Assembly (NCBI GenBank): GCA_945867875.1
Contig: CAMBJF010000116.1
Location: 1 to 7,344 of the forward strand
Source of the DNA: an uncultured Ruminococcus sp.
Lineage (GTDB): Bacteria > Bacillota > Clostridia > Oscillospirales > Ruminococcaceae
Direction of reading: 5' to 3'
Length of the DNA: 7,344 nt
Below are positions 1 to 6,443 of the stretch, in pieces. The notes below the pieces were generated by a model. The model was given only the letters and a program-made list of their open reading frames with translations. It did not search any database and was not told the DNA's origin. Position 1 is the first letter of the stretch. Each line of letters begins with the position of its first letter. Made by a program: the position numbers and the translations under genes.

Positions 1-46
1 AGATAGCGTAGCGTCTCGTGGGCTCGGAGATGTGTATAAGAGACAG
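1..46 (+). other. Untrimmed Illumina Nextera i7 adapter (technical sequence)
   Basis: Bases 13-46 match the Nextera read-2 transposase adapter as I know it. The 19-bp Tn5 mosaic end AGATGTGTATAAGAGACAG is at 28-46. Before it, AGAT (1-4) is the end of the P7 primer and AGCGTAGC (5-12) sits where the 8-base i7 index belongs; from memory this is index N709 (reverse complement GCTACGCT). The order P7 end, index, adapter, mosaic end is exactly that of a library molecule, so this is synthetic sequence left on a contig end. It should be excluded from annotation and is not evidence of a Tn5-type transposon in the organism. Confidence 0.98.
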
Positions 47-102
47 CCTTTGAGAAAGGCCTGACCGAAGCTTTTACCTTTGTGTTTATTTGTGCATCTT
101 TC
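47..102. other. Short 3' flank of spoIIE, no gene assigned
   Basis: These 56 bases are all the genomic DNA left downstream of the spoIIE stop. On the minus strand there is an ATG at 96-94, but it reads M-H-K-stop, so it is not a gene start. CCTTTGAGAAAGG (47-59) can fold with a 5-bp stem and 3-base loop, but no T-tract follows on the minus strand, because the adapter junction interrupts it. In many Clostridia spoIIE is followed by tilS, but nothing here can confirm that. The apparent sixth stem pair (G46-C60) uses an adapter base and should be ignored. Confidence 0.5.
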
Positions 103-2442
103 TTAAACTGGAAATAACCTGAACACCGCCGCTGTTCTGTCATCGGGTCTTTCTCCTGCGGTCTCCTCAGCCGCCGCCATTATCCTGCCGCACATCTGCC
201 CGCAGGTAAGCCCACGGTTCTCAAGCACCGCCGCCACCGCAGAGCTTGTGATGTCAATGCCGTCGGTGGTCATAAGCACCCGTGAATTTTCGTCAAGGCA
301 TATCCTCTCCTCGGAGACGTTCAGCCCGTTGATTATGCCCACAGGGGCGGAGCTGTCGCTGTATATGCTGAGGACGGGGCTTTCACCCTCCTCACAGGTG
401 AGCACCGCCGTGGGAGCTGCACCCATTTTGATGAGCCTGCCCTCACCCGTGTAAAGGTCGGCGGAAAATATATCAACGGTTGTGAAAATCTCGTCGGAAG
501 AAGCGGCGGTCATTATGACGTTGAGCATTTTCACGGCATTCTGCCTTCCCGTGCCCCCAAGTATCATACGCCGCAGGAGATTTACCGCAAGTGCGCTCCT
601 TGAAGCCGCCTTTCCGCCCCTGCCCATTCCGTCGGAAATAATTATGTAAAATCTGCCCAGACCGTCCTCGAAGCAGACATGGCTGTCGCCGCAGGAAGAG
701 CCCTCCGCAGCCTCGGCGGATATATCCCAGTCGGGGACATATCTCCCCTCCTGCCGCCACCTTGCACGGCATATCCTGTTATCTCCGCTGCCGCAGAGCG
801 TCGTCACAGGAGATGCCAGCCGCACGCCCAGCATTGCCCCAAGCCGCTCGGAAACGCCGTCAAGATGAATGTCACGGAAATTCTCCGAAGCGGTGATGAA
901 TGTCTCGCAGAACGGTCTGTGCTCACAGTCAAAAGCCACCCTTGCGGAGCGGACTGCAAAGCCCTCTTCGGTAAGGACACGCCCAAAAATTTTTGACATC
1001 TCCATATCTGCCGAATATTCCGCCATACCCTCCTCGGACAGCTCCCATATCATTCCGCAGGAAGCGGAGAGCTGTTCGGAGGTGCTTTCTAAAAATCGCC
1101 GCAGATATGCCGATTTTCGGCGGGATATCCTTTCCGTTCCCGCCGCAATGCTGAAGCCGTCAGCGATGAGAGCCTTTTTCGGGCAGCCCTCGAAGCCCGC
1201 AGGCAGCTCCTTTGCAGTAAGCCTGCCCTTTTTCTCCGCAATGCCCTGAGCGGCTTTGAAGCAATTCTCGATGCCGTCAGGCGAAATTTCGCCGCAAGCC
1301 GCAGTACACCTGCGCTGCGTGCAAACACTGCCGCAAACGCTCGCCTTGACATATTCATACGCTTCCGTACCGCCCTTGTCCGAGCGGCGCATAAAAAGGT
1401 CCGCAGCCGTCTGAACATCTTCGCCCACCTCCTCCAGCACCCTTGCCGCAAACATAAGCTTGTCCGAACGGATATCCCCCTTTTCCCGTAAAACGAAAAT
1501 GCCGTTGAGCTTCGGGAGATATATCCCCTCGGGGATAATGCAGTATATCACCGCCGCAATGCCCATATCCGCAATAAATTCGGGAGTTCCCGACGGCATT
1601 CCCGCCGCTGCGGTTATGCCGAATGCGGAGAGGATAAAAACGGCATTGACCCAGTATTTTCCTTTCGTGGAGTAAAGCCCAGTGACAAGCCCCGCAAAGG
1701 CAAGCATTGCACCGCTCCTGCCCAAAGTCTGCTCGGAGAGGAGGAATGCACCTGCGGAAAGCACGCCCACAGCTCCGCCCCCCGTTCTGCCGAATTTTCT
1801 TGCGGCAATGGCGGTGCAAATCCCTGCGGCTATCCTGCCGAGATTTATAAAGCCCGTGTCCATAGAGCACAGTGCGCAGATGCCAAGCATATATGTAATA
1901 CCCATTGCCGCCGCTCTCAGGTCAGCACCCTCATCTGCTGCACAAAAGCCGCTTTTCACGGTCATTACCGTCTCACGAAGGCAAAATGCCGCTCCCCAGC
2001 ACATAACGGCTCTGAAAAATACCGCAAGGAACATAACCCAGTCCCCGCCGTTTCCAGCACTAACCGCCGCCGCTGATATGAAATATGCCGCTCCCGCCGC
2101 AAGAGAACGTGCCTGCACAGTGCATTTTTTCCCGAACAGCTTCACAAACAACGCCGTCACCGCCGCAGCCGCCAGCTCCGCAATATCCTTCCACAGCCTG
2201 TCCGCCGCCGCAGATGCCGAAAACATTCCGAAAAGCACCGCCGCAGCGGAAAGGGGTCCGACCGCCGCCGCAAGGGAAGCGCCGAATGGAGCCGTTCCCC
2301 CGCCTATCCTCATTCCCGACACCGCAAAGCCTGCCGCCGCCCATAAAACTGCGGAAACAGCCATTGCCCTGCCCCGCTCCTTTTCGGCGGGGAGCTGTGT
2401 CTCGGAAGATATCTCCTCCGTCCATTCCGCCTTTGTTATCAT
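103..2442 (-). CDS. spoIIE: Stage II sporulation protein E, SigF-activating PP2C-type serine phosphatase
   Basis: SpoIIE dephosphorylates the anti-anti-sigma factor SpoIIAA, which frees SigF in the forespore; in Bacillus it also binds FtsZ and helps build the polar septum. The 779-residue product has the family layout and nearly the family length (B. subtilis about 827). Residues 1-25 are a polar N-terminus and about 26-306 form roughly ten hydrophobic segments. A central cytoplasmic region follows, with the Cys-rich motif C370-x3-C374-x4-C379-x3-C383. The PP2C domain covers about 580-775. Metal-binding acidic motifs are visible: CGDS (D586), ISDGMGRG (D604), TTDGID (D727) and PDDRT (D767/D768). 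The last reads DDRT where I recall DDMT in Bacillus. The start is ATG at 2442, preceded by GAAAGGA with a 10-base gap; an ATG at 2452 abuts the same site but is in another frame. Stop is TAA. The gene is divergent from the membrane-protein/zapA cluster. No frameshift is seen. Confidence 0.97.
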   Translation of the reverse strand: MITKAEWTEEISSETQLPAEKERGRAMAVSAVLWAAAGFAVSGMRIGGGTAPFGASLAAAVGPLSAAAVLFGMFSASAAADRLWKDIAELAAAAVTALFVKLFGKKCTVQARSLAAGAAYFISAAAVSAGNGGDWVMFLAVFFRAVMCWGAAFCLRETVMTVKSGFCAADEGADLRAAAMGITYMLGICALCSMDTGFINLGRIAAGICTAIAARKFGRTGGGAVGVLSAGAFLLSEQTLGRSGAMLAFAGLVTGLYSTKGKYWVNAVFILSAFGITAAAGMPSGTPEFIADMGIAAVIYCIIPEGIYLPKLNGIFVLREKGDIRSDKLMFAARVLEEVGEDVQTAADLFMRRSDKGGTEAYEYVKASVCGSVCTQRRCTAACGEISPDGIENCFKAAQGIAEKKGRLTAKELPAGFEGCPKKALIADGFSIAAGTERISRRKSAYLRRFLESTSEQLSASCGMIWELSEEGMAEYSADMEMSKIFGRVLTEEGFAVRSARVAFDCEHRPFCETFITASENFRDIHLDGVSERLGAMLGVRLASPVTTLCGSGDNRICRARWRQEGRYVPDWDISAEAAEGSSCGDSHVCFEDGLGRFYIIISDGMGRGGKAASRSALAVNLLRRMILGGTGRQNAVKMLNVIMTAASSDEIFTTVDIFSADLYTGEGRLIKMGAAPTAVLTCEEGESPVLSIYSDSSAPVGIINGLNVSEERICLDENSRVLMTTDGIDITSSAVAAVLENRGLTCGQMCGRIMAAAEETAGERPDDRTAAVFRLFPV

Positions 2443-2452
2443 TTTTTATCAT

Positions 2453-2459
2453 TCCTTTC
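2453..2459 (-). promoter_or_regulatory. Ribosome binding site of spoIIE
   Basis: The minus strand reads GAAAGGA here, ten bases before the ATG at 2442. The spacing is slightly long. The nearer ATG at 2452-2450 touches the site directly and opens a different frame without SpoIIE homology, so the 2442 start is preferred. Confidence 0.7.
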
Positions 2460-2485
2460 TTTTTTCTGTCTTTACGATATGGATA

Positions 2486-2518
2486 ATTATACCCTGCGAA
2501 AAATGCGAAAAAGGTCAT
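2486..2518 (-). promoter_or_regulatory. Probable spoIIE promoter with a 21-bp spacer
   Basis: On the minus strand a perfect -10 TATAAT lies at 2491-2486, giving a start of transcription near 2479 and a leader of about 36 bases. At the normal 17-bp distance there is no -35 (CCTTTT). At 21 bp there is ATGACC (2518-2513), matching TTGACA at four of six positions. In B. subtilis, spoIIE and spoIIG are known for SigA promoters with 21-22 bp spacers that need Spo0A~P to work, so the long spacer is what would be expected here. The family fact is known; assigning this exact site is inference from the sequence. Confidence 0.5.
2495..2512 (+). repeat. Perfect tandem repeat of TGCGAAAAA (2 x 9 bp) inside the spoIIE promoter
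   Basis: TGCGAAAAA occurs at 2495-2503 and again, with no gap, at 2504-2512. The pair fills most of the space between the proposed -35 and -10 of spoIIE. Each unit resembles the Spo0A box TGTCGAA with one base missing (TG-CGAA) plus its usual A-rich tail. A tandem site at about one helical turn would suit a dimeric regulator, but binding is only inferred. Confidence 0.45.
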
Positions 2519-2576
2519 AACAAAGCAATATATCAAGGAAATATCAGTTTTCACAATGACGTAATATGCCGCTTTG

Positions 2577-2634
2577 TGTCAATATACCAAAAACATTGGT
2601 GCAGGCTGACGAAACTTTGATTTTTCTTGACAAA
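2577..2634. promoter_or_regulatory. Cluster of near-consensus Spo0A boxes (tentative)
   Basis: Taking the Spo0A box as TGTCRAA, three 6-of-7 matches fall within 58 bases: TGTCAAT (2577-2583, plus), TGACGAA (2607-2613, plus) and TGTCAAG (2634-2628, minus). Start-to-start distances are 30 and 21 bases, close to three and two helical turns. The last overlaps the -35 of the rightward promoter. Degenerate 7-mers occur by chance, so this is suggestive only. It is listed because spoIIE is a known Spo0A target in Bacillus. Confidence 0.25.
2586..2600. repeat. Small inverted repeat ACCAA-N5-TTGGT
   Basis: ACCAA (2586-2590) and TTGGT (2596-2600) are perfect inverted arms around AAACA, in the middle of the divergent intergenic region. 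The symmetry suits a dimeric repressor operator, or it may be chance. No T-run follows it, so it is not a terminator. Confidence 0.25.
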
Positions 2635-2655
2635 CTGCACAGAACGTATTATACT
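2627..2655 (+). promoter_or_regulatory. Strong SigA-type promoter for the rightward cluster
   Basis: Consensus -35 TTGACA (2627-2632), an optimal 17-bp spacer, and -10 TATACT (2650-2655). Transcription would begin near 2662, leaving a leader of about 46 bases before the GTG at 2708. A second hexamer, TATAAT (2656-2661), lies too far from the -35 (23 bp) to be preferred. Because the TTG of the -35 box is in frame with the next gene, automatic callers may wrongly place that gene's start inside the promoter. Confidence 0.85.
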
Positions 2656-2694
2656 TATAATAATAAAATGGGAGAATATGCAGAAAATCGAAAC

Positions 2695-2700
2695 AGGGGG
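2695..2700 (+). promoter_or_regulatory. Ribosome binding site deciding a GTG start at 2708
   Basis: AGGGGG lies seven bases before GTG 2708-2710. The competing in-frame ATG at 2678 has only GGGAG three bases upstream, which is too close, and the TTG at 2627 is part of the promoter. The GTG also overlaps an out-of-frame ATG-TGA (2706-2711). Confidence 0.7.
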
Positions 2701-2707
2701 TACAAAT

Positions 2708-3490
2708 GTGAAAAGAAACGGTCTGCTCAGTATATCGGTGGTACTGGCGGTAATGCTTGTGCTGGGTATCGGCGGCGTAATAACAGGACTAAAGGACAAA
2801 GCCGAGCTTGCAAAGGGCGTTGACGACTTCAACTACCTTGCAAACAGCGAGTTTTACGAGGGCAAATTCGTGGAGGGAAATGTTTTCGAGATATACGGCG
2901 AATTTGCCTACACCGAAAGCTACTCTGAAACTCTCGGCGTAAAGCACAATTCAAAGGTGACATCTCACTATTATCTCATACCCATAACGGGGAGCTTTGA
3001 AGCAAGTACATTAAAGCTAATTCCCGTTGAGATAAGAACGTCCGCAAACATCACAAACGCCGAGCTCCTTATGCAGCAGACCTTTGATTTTCAGGACTAC
3101 GGCACTGAGCCCGATGTGTGGAACGAATTTACATTATTTGGCAAGGTGTCGGAACTTGACGGCGAGGTGGAGGAATATCTTTACTCGTGGCTCACAAATG
3201 ACGGCGCAGACGGCACAAAGGAGGATTACAAGAACCTCATATGCCCCTATGTCATAACTGAATATGCCGCCGATGCTCCCGCAAAAACGCTGAACTTCTC
3301 CTTGACTATTGCCGTTATCGGTGCGCTGGGTCTTGGGGTGATAGTATTTATATTTGTACGCTCCCGCCGCAGCAATATCCCCTCTCAGACCGTGCAGGAG
3401 AATGTATATCAGCCTGTAAATGCCCCCGAAGCCGACAAAACGGACACACCTGGTCTTGGCATCGGGATAGGCGATGATGATAAAAAGTAA
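2708..3490 (+). CDS. Unrecognised membrane protein with two transmembrane segments
   Basis: I do not recognise a family. From the GTG start the product is 260 residues. A short basic N-terminus (M-K-R-N-G) leads into a hydrophobic segment at about 6-27, which acts as a signal anchor. Residues 28-195 are polar, rich in aromatic and acidic residues, and likely lie outside the cell. This part includes a stretch of alternating character around FVEGNVFEIYGEF and SHYYLIPI, suggesting beta structure. A second membrane segment follows at about 197-217, then R-S-R-R, the usual cytoplasmic flank. The 43-residue tail ends in Gly-Ile repeats and acidic residues (G-L-G-I-G-I-G-D-D-D-K-K). With basic flanks inside at both ends, the topology is in-out-in. 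It has its own strong promoter, is divergent from spoIIE, and precedes zapA by 41 bases without a terminator. Function is unknown; being a genuine gene is near certain from frame length and signals. Confidence 0.88.
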   Translation: MKRNGLLSISVVLAVMLVLGIGGVITGLKDKAELAKGVDDFNYLANSEFYEGKFVEGNVFEIYGEFAYTESYSETLGVKHNSKVTSHYYLIPITGSFEASTLKLIPVEIRTSANITNAELLMQQTFDFQDYGTEPDVWNEFTLFGKVSELDGEVEEYLYSWLTNDGADGTKEDYKNLICPYVITEYAADAPAKTLNFSLTIAVIGALGLGVIVFIFVRSRRSNIPSQTVQENVYQPVNAPEADKTDTPGLGIGIGDDDKK

Positions 3491-3517
3491 ACAAGCAGGA
3501 ATGCAGAATTTATGCCG

Positions 3518-3523
3518 AAAGGA
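3518..3523 (+). promoter_or_regulatory. Ribosome binding site of zapA
   Basis: AAAGGA ends eight bases before ATG 3532. This supports that start and shows that zapA is translated independently of the upstream gene, despite probable co-transcription. Confidence 0.75.
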
Positions 3524-3531
3524 ACGGACAG

Positions 3532-4338
3532 ATGAACATTGAAAATAAGGTAGCCGTGACCATCTGCGGCAAGGAATACAACCTCAGAACAGATGATTCC
3601 CCCGAATATCTCATCGGGCTTGCAAAGCGTGTGGACAAGGAAATAAGCGATATGGTAAAGGCGAAGCCAAATTTCGGTATCCAGAATGCCGCCGTATTCG
3701 TTGCCCTCACCGCTCTCGATGAGGCTCAGAAAGCGTCCCAGAGCATTGAAAATGTGGGAAAGCAGATAAAATCATATGTGGAGGAGACTGCCAAGGCACG
3801 CAAGGAAAAGGAAAAGCTTGCGGACAAGAACAAGGCTCTCGAAGAAAAAATTGCCGCTCTCGAAAAGGAGATAAAGGAGCTGAAAAAGCGCCCTGCCTAT
3901 GAGTGCGAGCAGCTTGTCCTCGAAAACACCATCTCCCCTGCGGTGATGATATATGCGGAGGAAAACACTCCCGAAAGCATTGAGGCTGATGCGGAGGCTA
4001 AGACAGAGGCGGCAGTTGAGACAACCGCCGAAGCCGTTACAGATGAAGCCGCAAAGTCTGAGGAAAAGACCGATGCTACTGAACCCGCTCCCGAAGCAAA
4101 AGCACCCGAAGCTCCCGAAAAAGCCGATGCCAAGACTGCCGAATGCGGCTCAGATGCCAGTAAAGGCAGCAAAGAAGCCAAAGATAGCGGCGAACACGGA
4201 GGGGCTGACGGAGGAGCAGGCACAGAAGCTCAGAATGATGGCGGTAATACACAAAATGATAACGTAACCGAGTCCGAAAAAACCGCCGAGACACCTGATC
4301 CTGCCCGGAACAAGAGAAGCAGAAAGAAAAGGCACTGA
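3532..4338 (+). CDS. zapA: Cell division protein ZapA with a long disordered C-terminal tail
   Basis: ZapA binds FtsZ and promotes bundling of Z-ring protofilaments at midcell. Residues 5-75 match the ZapA domain: V-A-V-T-I-C-G-K-E-Y-N-L, then a conserved Y-L-I-G-L-A-K-R-V-D-K-E-I, and the helix ending A-L-T-A-L-D-E-A-Q-K. Residues about 62-120 are a charged coiled coil, as in other ZapA proteins. The usual protein is only about 85-130 residues, whereas this one has 268. Residues 121-142 are an ordered-looking linker (E-N-T-I-S-P-A-V-M-I-Y). Residues 143-258 are low-complexity, rich in Ala, Glu, Lys, Pro, Thr and Asp, followed by Gly/Asn/Gln; the extreme C-terminus is very basic (K-R-S-R-K-K-R-H). 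Codon use in the tail matches the rest of the gene, so it looks truly coding rather than frameshifted. It ends five bases before the U32 gene. ZapA-U32 adjacency is common in Clostridia as I recall. Confidence 0.9.
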   Translation: MNIENKVAVTICGKEYNLRTDDSPEYLIGLAKRVDKEISDMVKAKPNFGIQNAAVFVALTALDEAQKASQSIENVGKQIKSYVEETAKARKEKEKLADKNKALEEKIAALEKEIKELKKRPAYECEQLVLENTISPAVMIYAEENTPESIEADAEAKTEAAVETTAEAVTDEAAKSEEKTDATEPAPEAKAPEAPEKADAKTAECGSDASKGSKEAKDSGEHGGADGGAGTEAQNDGGNTQNDNVTESEKTAETPDPARNKRSRKKRH

Positions 4339-4343
4339 GTCAT

Positions 4344-6404
4344 ATGAACAACAAAAAGCCCGAGGTGCTTGCCCCCGCAGGCAGCCTTGAAAGCATATAT
4401 GCCGCCGTAAGATGCGGTGCTGACGGAGTTTATGTTGGCGGAAAGCTCTTTTCCGCCAGAGCGAACGCCGTCAATTTTTCAGATGAGGAGCTTGCAGAAG
4501 CTGTAAAATACTGTCATCTCCATGGGGTAAAGATATACCGTGCGATGAACACGGTGGTATGTGACAATGAGGTCGAAGAGTTCTGCAATGAGGTAAAATT
4601 CAGCGCAGAAGCAGGCATTGACGGACTTATCATTCAGGACTTGGGAGCAGCATATCTTGCCGCCCTCACCGTTCCCGATATGCCCCGCCACGGCTCCACA
4701 CAAATGACCGTCCACACCTCCCTCGGAGCAATTGCCGCACAAAATGCGGGCTTTTGCAGGATAGTCCCCGCAAGGGAGCTGTCACTCGGAGAGATACAGA
4801 AAATTTGCGATACCGGCGTGGAAACAGAGGTATTCGTTCACGGCGCACAGTGTATGTGCCTTTCGGGGCAGTGCTATATGAGCGCACTTATCGGCTCAAG
4901 GAGCGCCAACCGTGGACAGTGCGCACAGGCGTGCAGACTGCCTTTTTCCGCTTTCAAAAAGGAAGAGTATTATGCTCTGTCACTAAAAGATATGTCCCTT
5001 GTGAGCCACACCGATGAGCTTATAAATGCAGGCTGTGCATCGTTCAAGATAGAGGGACGAATGAAGCGTCCTGAGTATGTTGCTGCGGCTGTTACCGCCC
5101 TCCGTGACGCTGTGGACAAGAGCGGTGATATCTGCGAGGATATGCGCCGTCTTGAAGCGGTATTCTCCCGAAGCGGCTTCACAGACGGATATCTCACAGG
5201 TAAAACAGGCAGCGAGATGTTCGGCCACAGGCGCAAGGAGGACGTGATATCTGCCGATAATGTTCTCCCACAGCTTGCCGCAATGTACAGAGACGAGAGA
5301 AAAAGCGGCGGAATATCCTTTGAATTTGAACTTAAATCGGATATGCCCACCGTCCTTAAATTTTCCACGGGAAATGTATCGGGCGAAATAACAGGCGCTG
5401 TTCCCGAAGCCGCACGAAACAGGAGCCTTACGGAAGAGGACGTAAAAAAACAGCTCTCGAAGCTCGGCGGCACGAGGTATGAGCTTGATGCCCTTTCCTG
5501 CAATATTGATGACGGTCTGACCATACCCGCCTCGGAGCTGAACAGGCTCAGGCGTGAAGCCGTAAGCGAATGTGACAGGCTCACCGTATTGCAGAACACC
5601 CCCGTTTATCACATCAATGACCTCGCCCCCGAAAAGCCCGTTCCAAGCAGGAAATACAGCGATATTCACCTGCGTGTTATGACAAAAAATGCCGAGACCT
5701 TAAAGTCAGTCTATGAATATTCGGAGCTTGTGATCGCTCCCACACATATTTGCAGGGAGCTTGATGCAGAGCTTTATGCACAAAAAACCGCCGTGTCCCT
5801 CCCCGACATCGTTTCCGATGAGGGCAGACTTTTAAATGAGCTGAAAGAGCTTTATAAGCTTGGATTCAGGCACTTTGTATGCGGCAATTTCACTCATCTT
5901 GGTGTGCTGTCGCAGCTTGACGGTATCAAGATACACGGCGGCACGGGACTTAACATCACAAATTCATATGCCGCAAAACGCTTTGCACAGCTTGGTCTCT
6001 GCGACATCACAGCATCATTCGAGCTTAAAGCGGCGCAGATATCCGCCCTTGAAAAGCCCATTCCCACAGGCTTTTATGCATACGGCAGGCTCCCGCTTAT
6101 GATAACGAAAAACTGCCCCGTAAGAGCGCAGGCAGGCTGCAAAAACTGCACGGGCAGCATCACCGACCGCACAGGCAGGAAATTTCCCGTGGAATGTGAC
6201 AGAAAGCAGTATGCACGAATACTTAACTGCGACATTTTAGAGACCTCCGACAAGCTCTCCGACTTCAAGGGCGCAGCATTTGCCCTCCTTGATATGGGAA
6301 ATATGCCCCCGAAGCCCGCATCGGACGTTATAAAAAGATATATGGACCGAGGAACACCCGAGGGAAAATTCACCCGAGGACTATACTACCGTGGAATAAT
6401 ATAA
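4344..6404 (+). CDS. U32 family protein with DUF3656-type middle region, probable RNA hydroxylase (RlhA/TrhP-like)
   Basis: The 686-residue length matches the long U32 class (E. coli RlhA about 653). Residues 6-310 are the U32 barrel, starting P-E-V-L-A-P-A-G. The signature E162-x-F-x2-G-A-x-C-x4-G-x-C-x-M-S is present with one deviation, Gln169 where LIVM is usual. Four cysteines, C170-x6-C177-x15-C193-x3-C197, have the spacing of the iron-sulfur ligands in TrhP-like proteins. F-K-I-E-G-R-M-K follows at 234-241. Residues about 300-415 look like the DUF3656 (collagenase-like) region, ending I-P-A-S-E-L-N-R-L-R-R-E-A. A second Cys group (C591, C599, C602, C618) sits in the C-terminal part after L-P-L-M-I-T-K-N. 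Though named peptidases, RlhA and TrhP hydroxylate 23S rRNA C2501 and tRNA U34 respectively. I infer an RNA-modifying role but cannot tell the target. The start ATG 4344 has only a weak site (AAAAGG, 11 bases away), suggesting coupling to zapA. Stop is TAA. Confidence 0.93.
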   Translation: MNNKKPEVLAPAGSLESIYAAVRCGADGVYVGGKLFSARANAVNFSDEELAEAVKYCHLHGVKIYRAMNTVVCDNEVEEFCNEVKFSAEAGIDGLIIQDLGAAYLAALTVPDMPRHGSTQMTVHTSLGAIAAQNAGFCRIVPARELSLGEIQKICDTGVETEVFVHGAQCMCLSGQCYMSALIGSRSANRGQCAQACRLPFSAFKKEEYYALSLKDMSLVSHTDELINAGCASFKIEGRMKRPEYVAAAVTALRDAVDKSGDICEDMRRLEAVFSRSGFTDGYLTGKTGSEMFGHRRKEDVISADNVLPQLAAMYRDERKSGGISFEFELKSDMPTVLKFSTGNVSGEITGAVPEAARNRSLTEEDVKKQLSKLGGTRYELDALSCNIDDGLTIPASELNRLRREAVSECDRLTVLQNTPVYHINDLAPEKPVPSRKYSDIHLRVMTKNAETLKSVYEYSELVIAPTHICRELDAELYAQKTAVSLPDIVSDEGRLLNELKELYKLGFRHFVCGNFTHLGVLSQLDGIKIHGGTGLNITNSYAAKRFAQLGLCDITASFELKAAQISALEKPIPTGFYAYGRLPLMITKNCPVRAQAGCKNCTGSITDRTGRKFPVECDRKQYARILNCDILETSDKLSDFKGAAFALLDMGNMPPKPASDVIKRYMDRGTPEGKFTRGLYYRGII

Positions 6405-6428
6405 GGGGAGAATAGAACCCCAAATGTG

Positions 6429-6434
6429 AAAGGA
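6429..6434 (+). promoter_or_regulatory. Ribosome binding site deciding the ATG start at 6444
   Basis: AAAGGA ends nine bases before ATG 6444. The in-frame GTG at 6426 lies before this site and has only GGGGAG some 16 bases upstream, so the later ATG is preferred. Confidence 0.7.
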
Positions 6435-6443
6435 CGAAAGAAT

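Noticed and set aside
28..46. Tn5/IS50 mosaic end taken as a mobile element
   Set aside because: It is embedded in a full Nextera adapter with index, and there is no transposase gene.
1682..2620. A 312-codon open frame on the plus strand opposite spoIIE
   Set aside because: It is the complement of the Ala/Gly-rich membrane half of SpoIIE. GCC/GGC-rich codons suppress stops on the other strand, its product is Pro/Ala-rich without any domain, and it runs through the spoIIE promoter.
3897..4223. Ser/Ala-rich open frame on the minus strand
   Set aside because: It is a shadow of the Glu/Ala/Lys-rich ZapA tail; GAA/GCC codons read as Ser/Ala in reverse. No ribosome binding site or promoter supports it.
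4970..5669. Two long minus-strand frames inside the U32 gene
   Set aside because: They overlap a clearly conserved coding region, overlap each other, and show no recognisable domain.
6426..6443. GTG start for the DUF4321-like gene
   Set aside because: Its only upstream purine stretch is about 16 bases away, whereas ATG 6444 has AAAGGA at nine bases and gives a usual family length.
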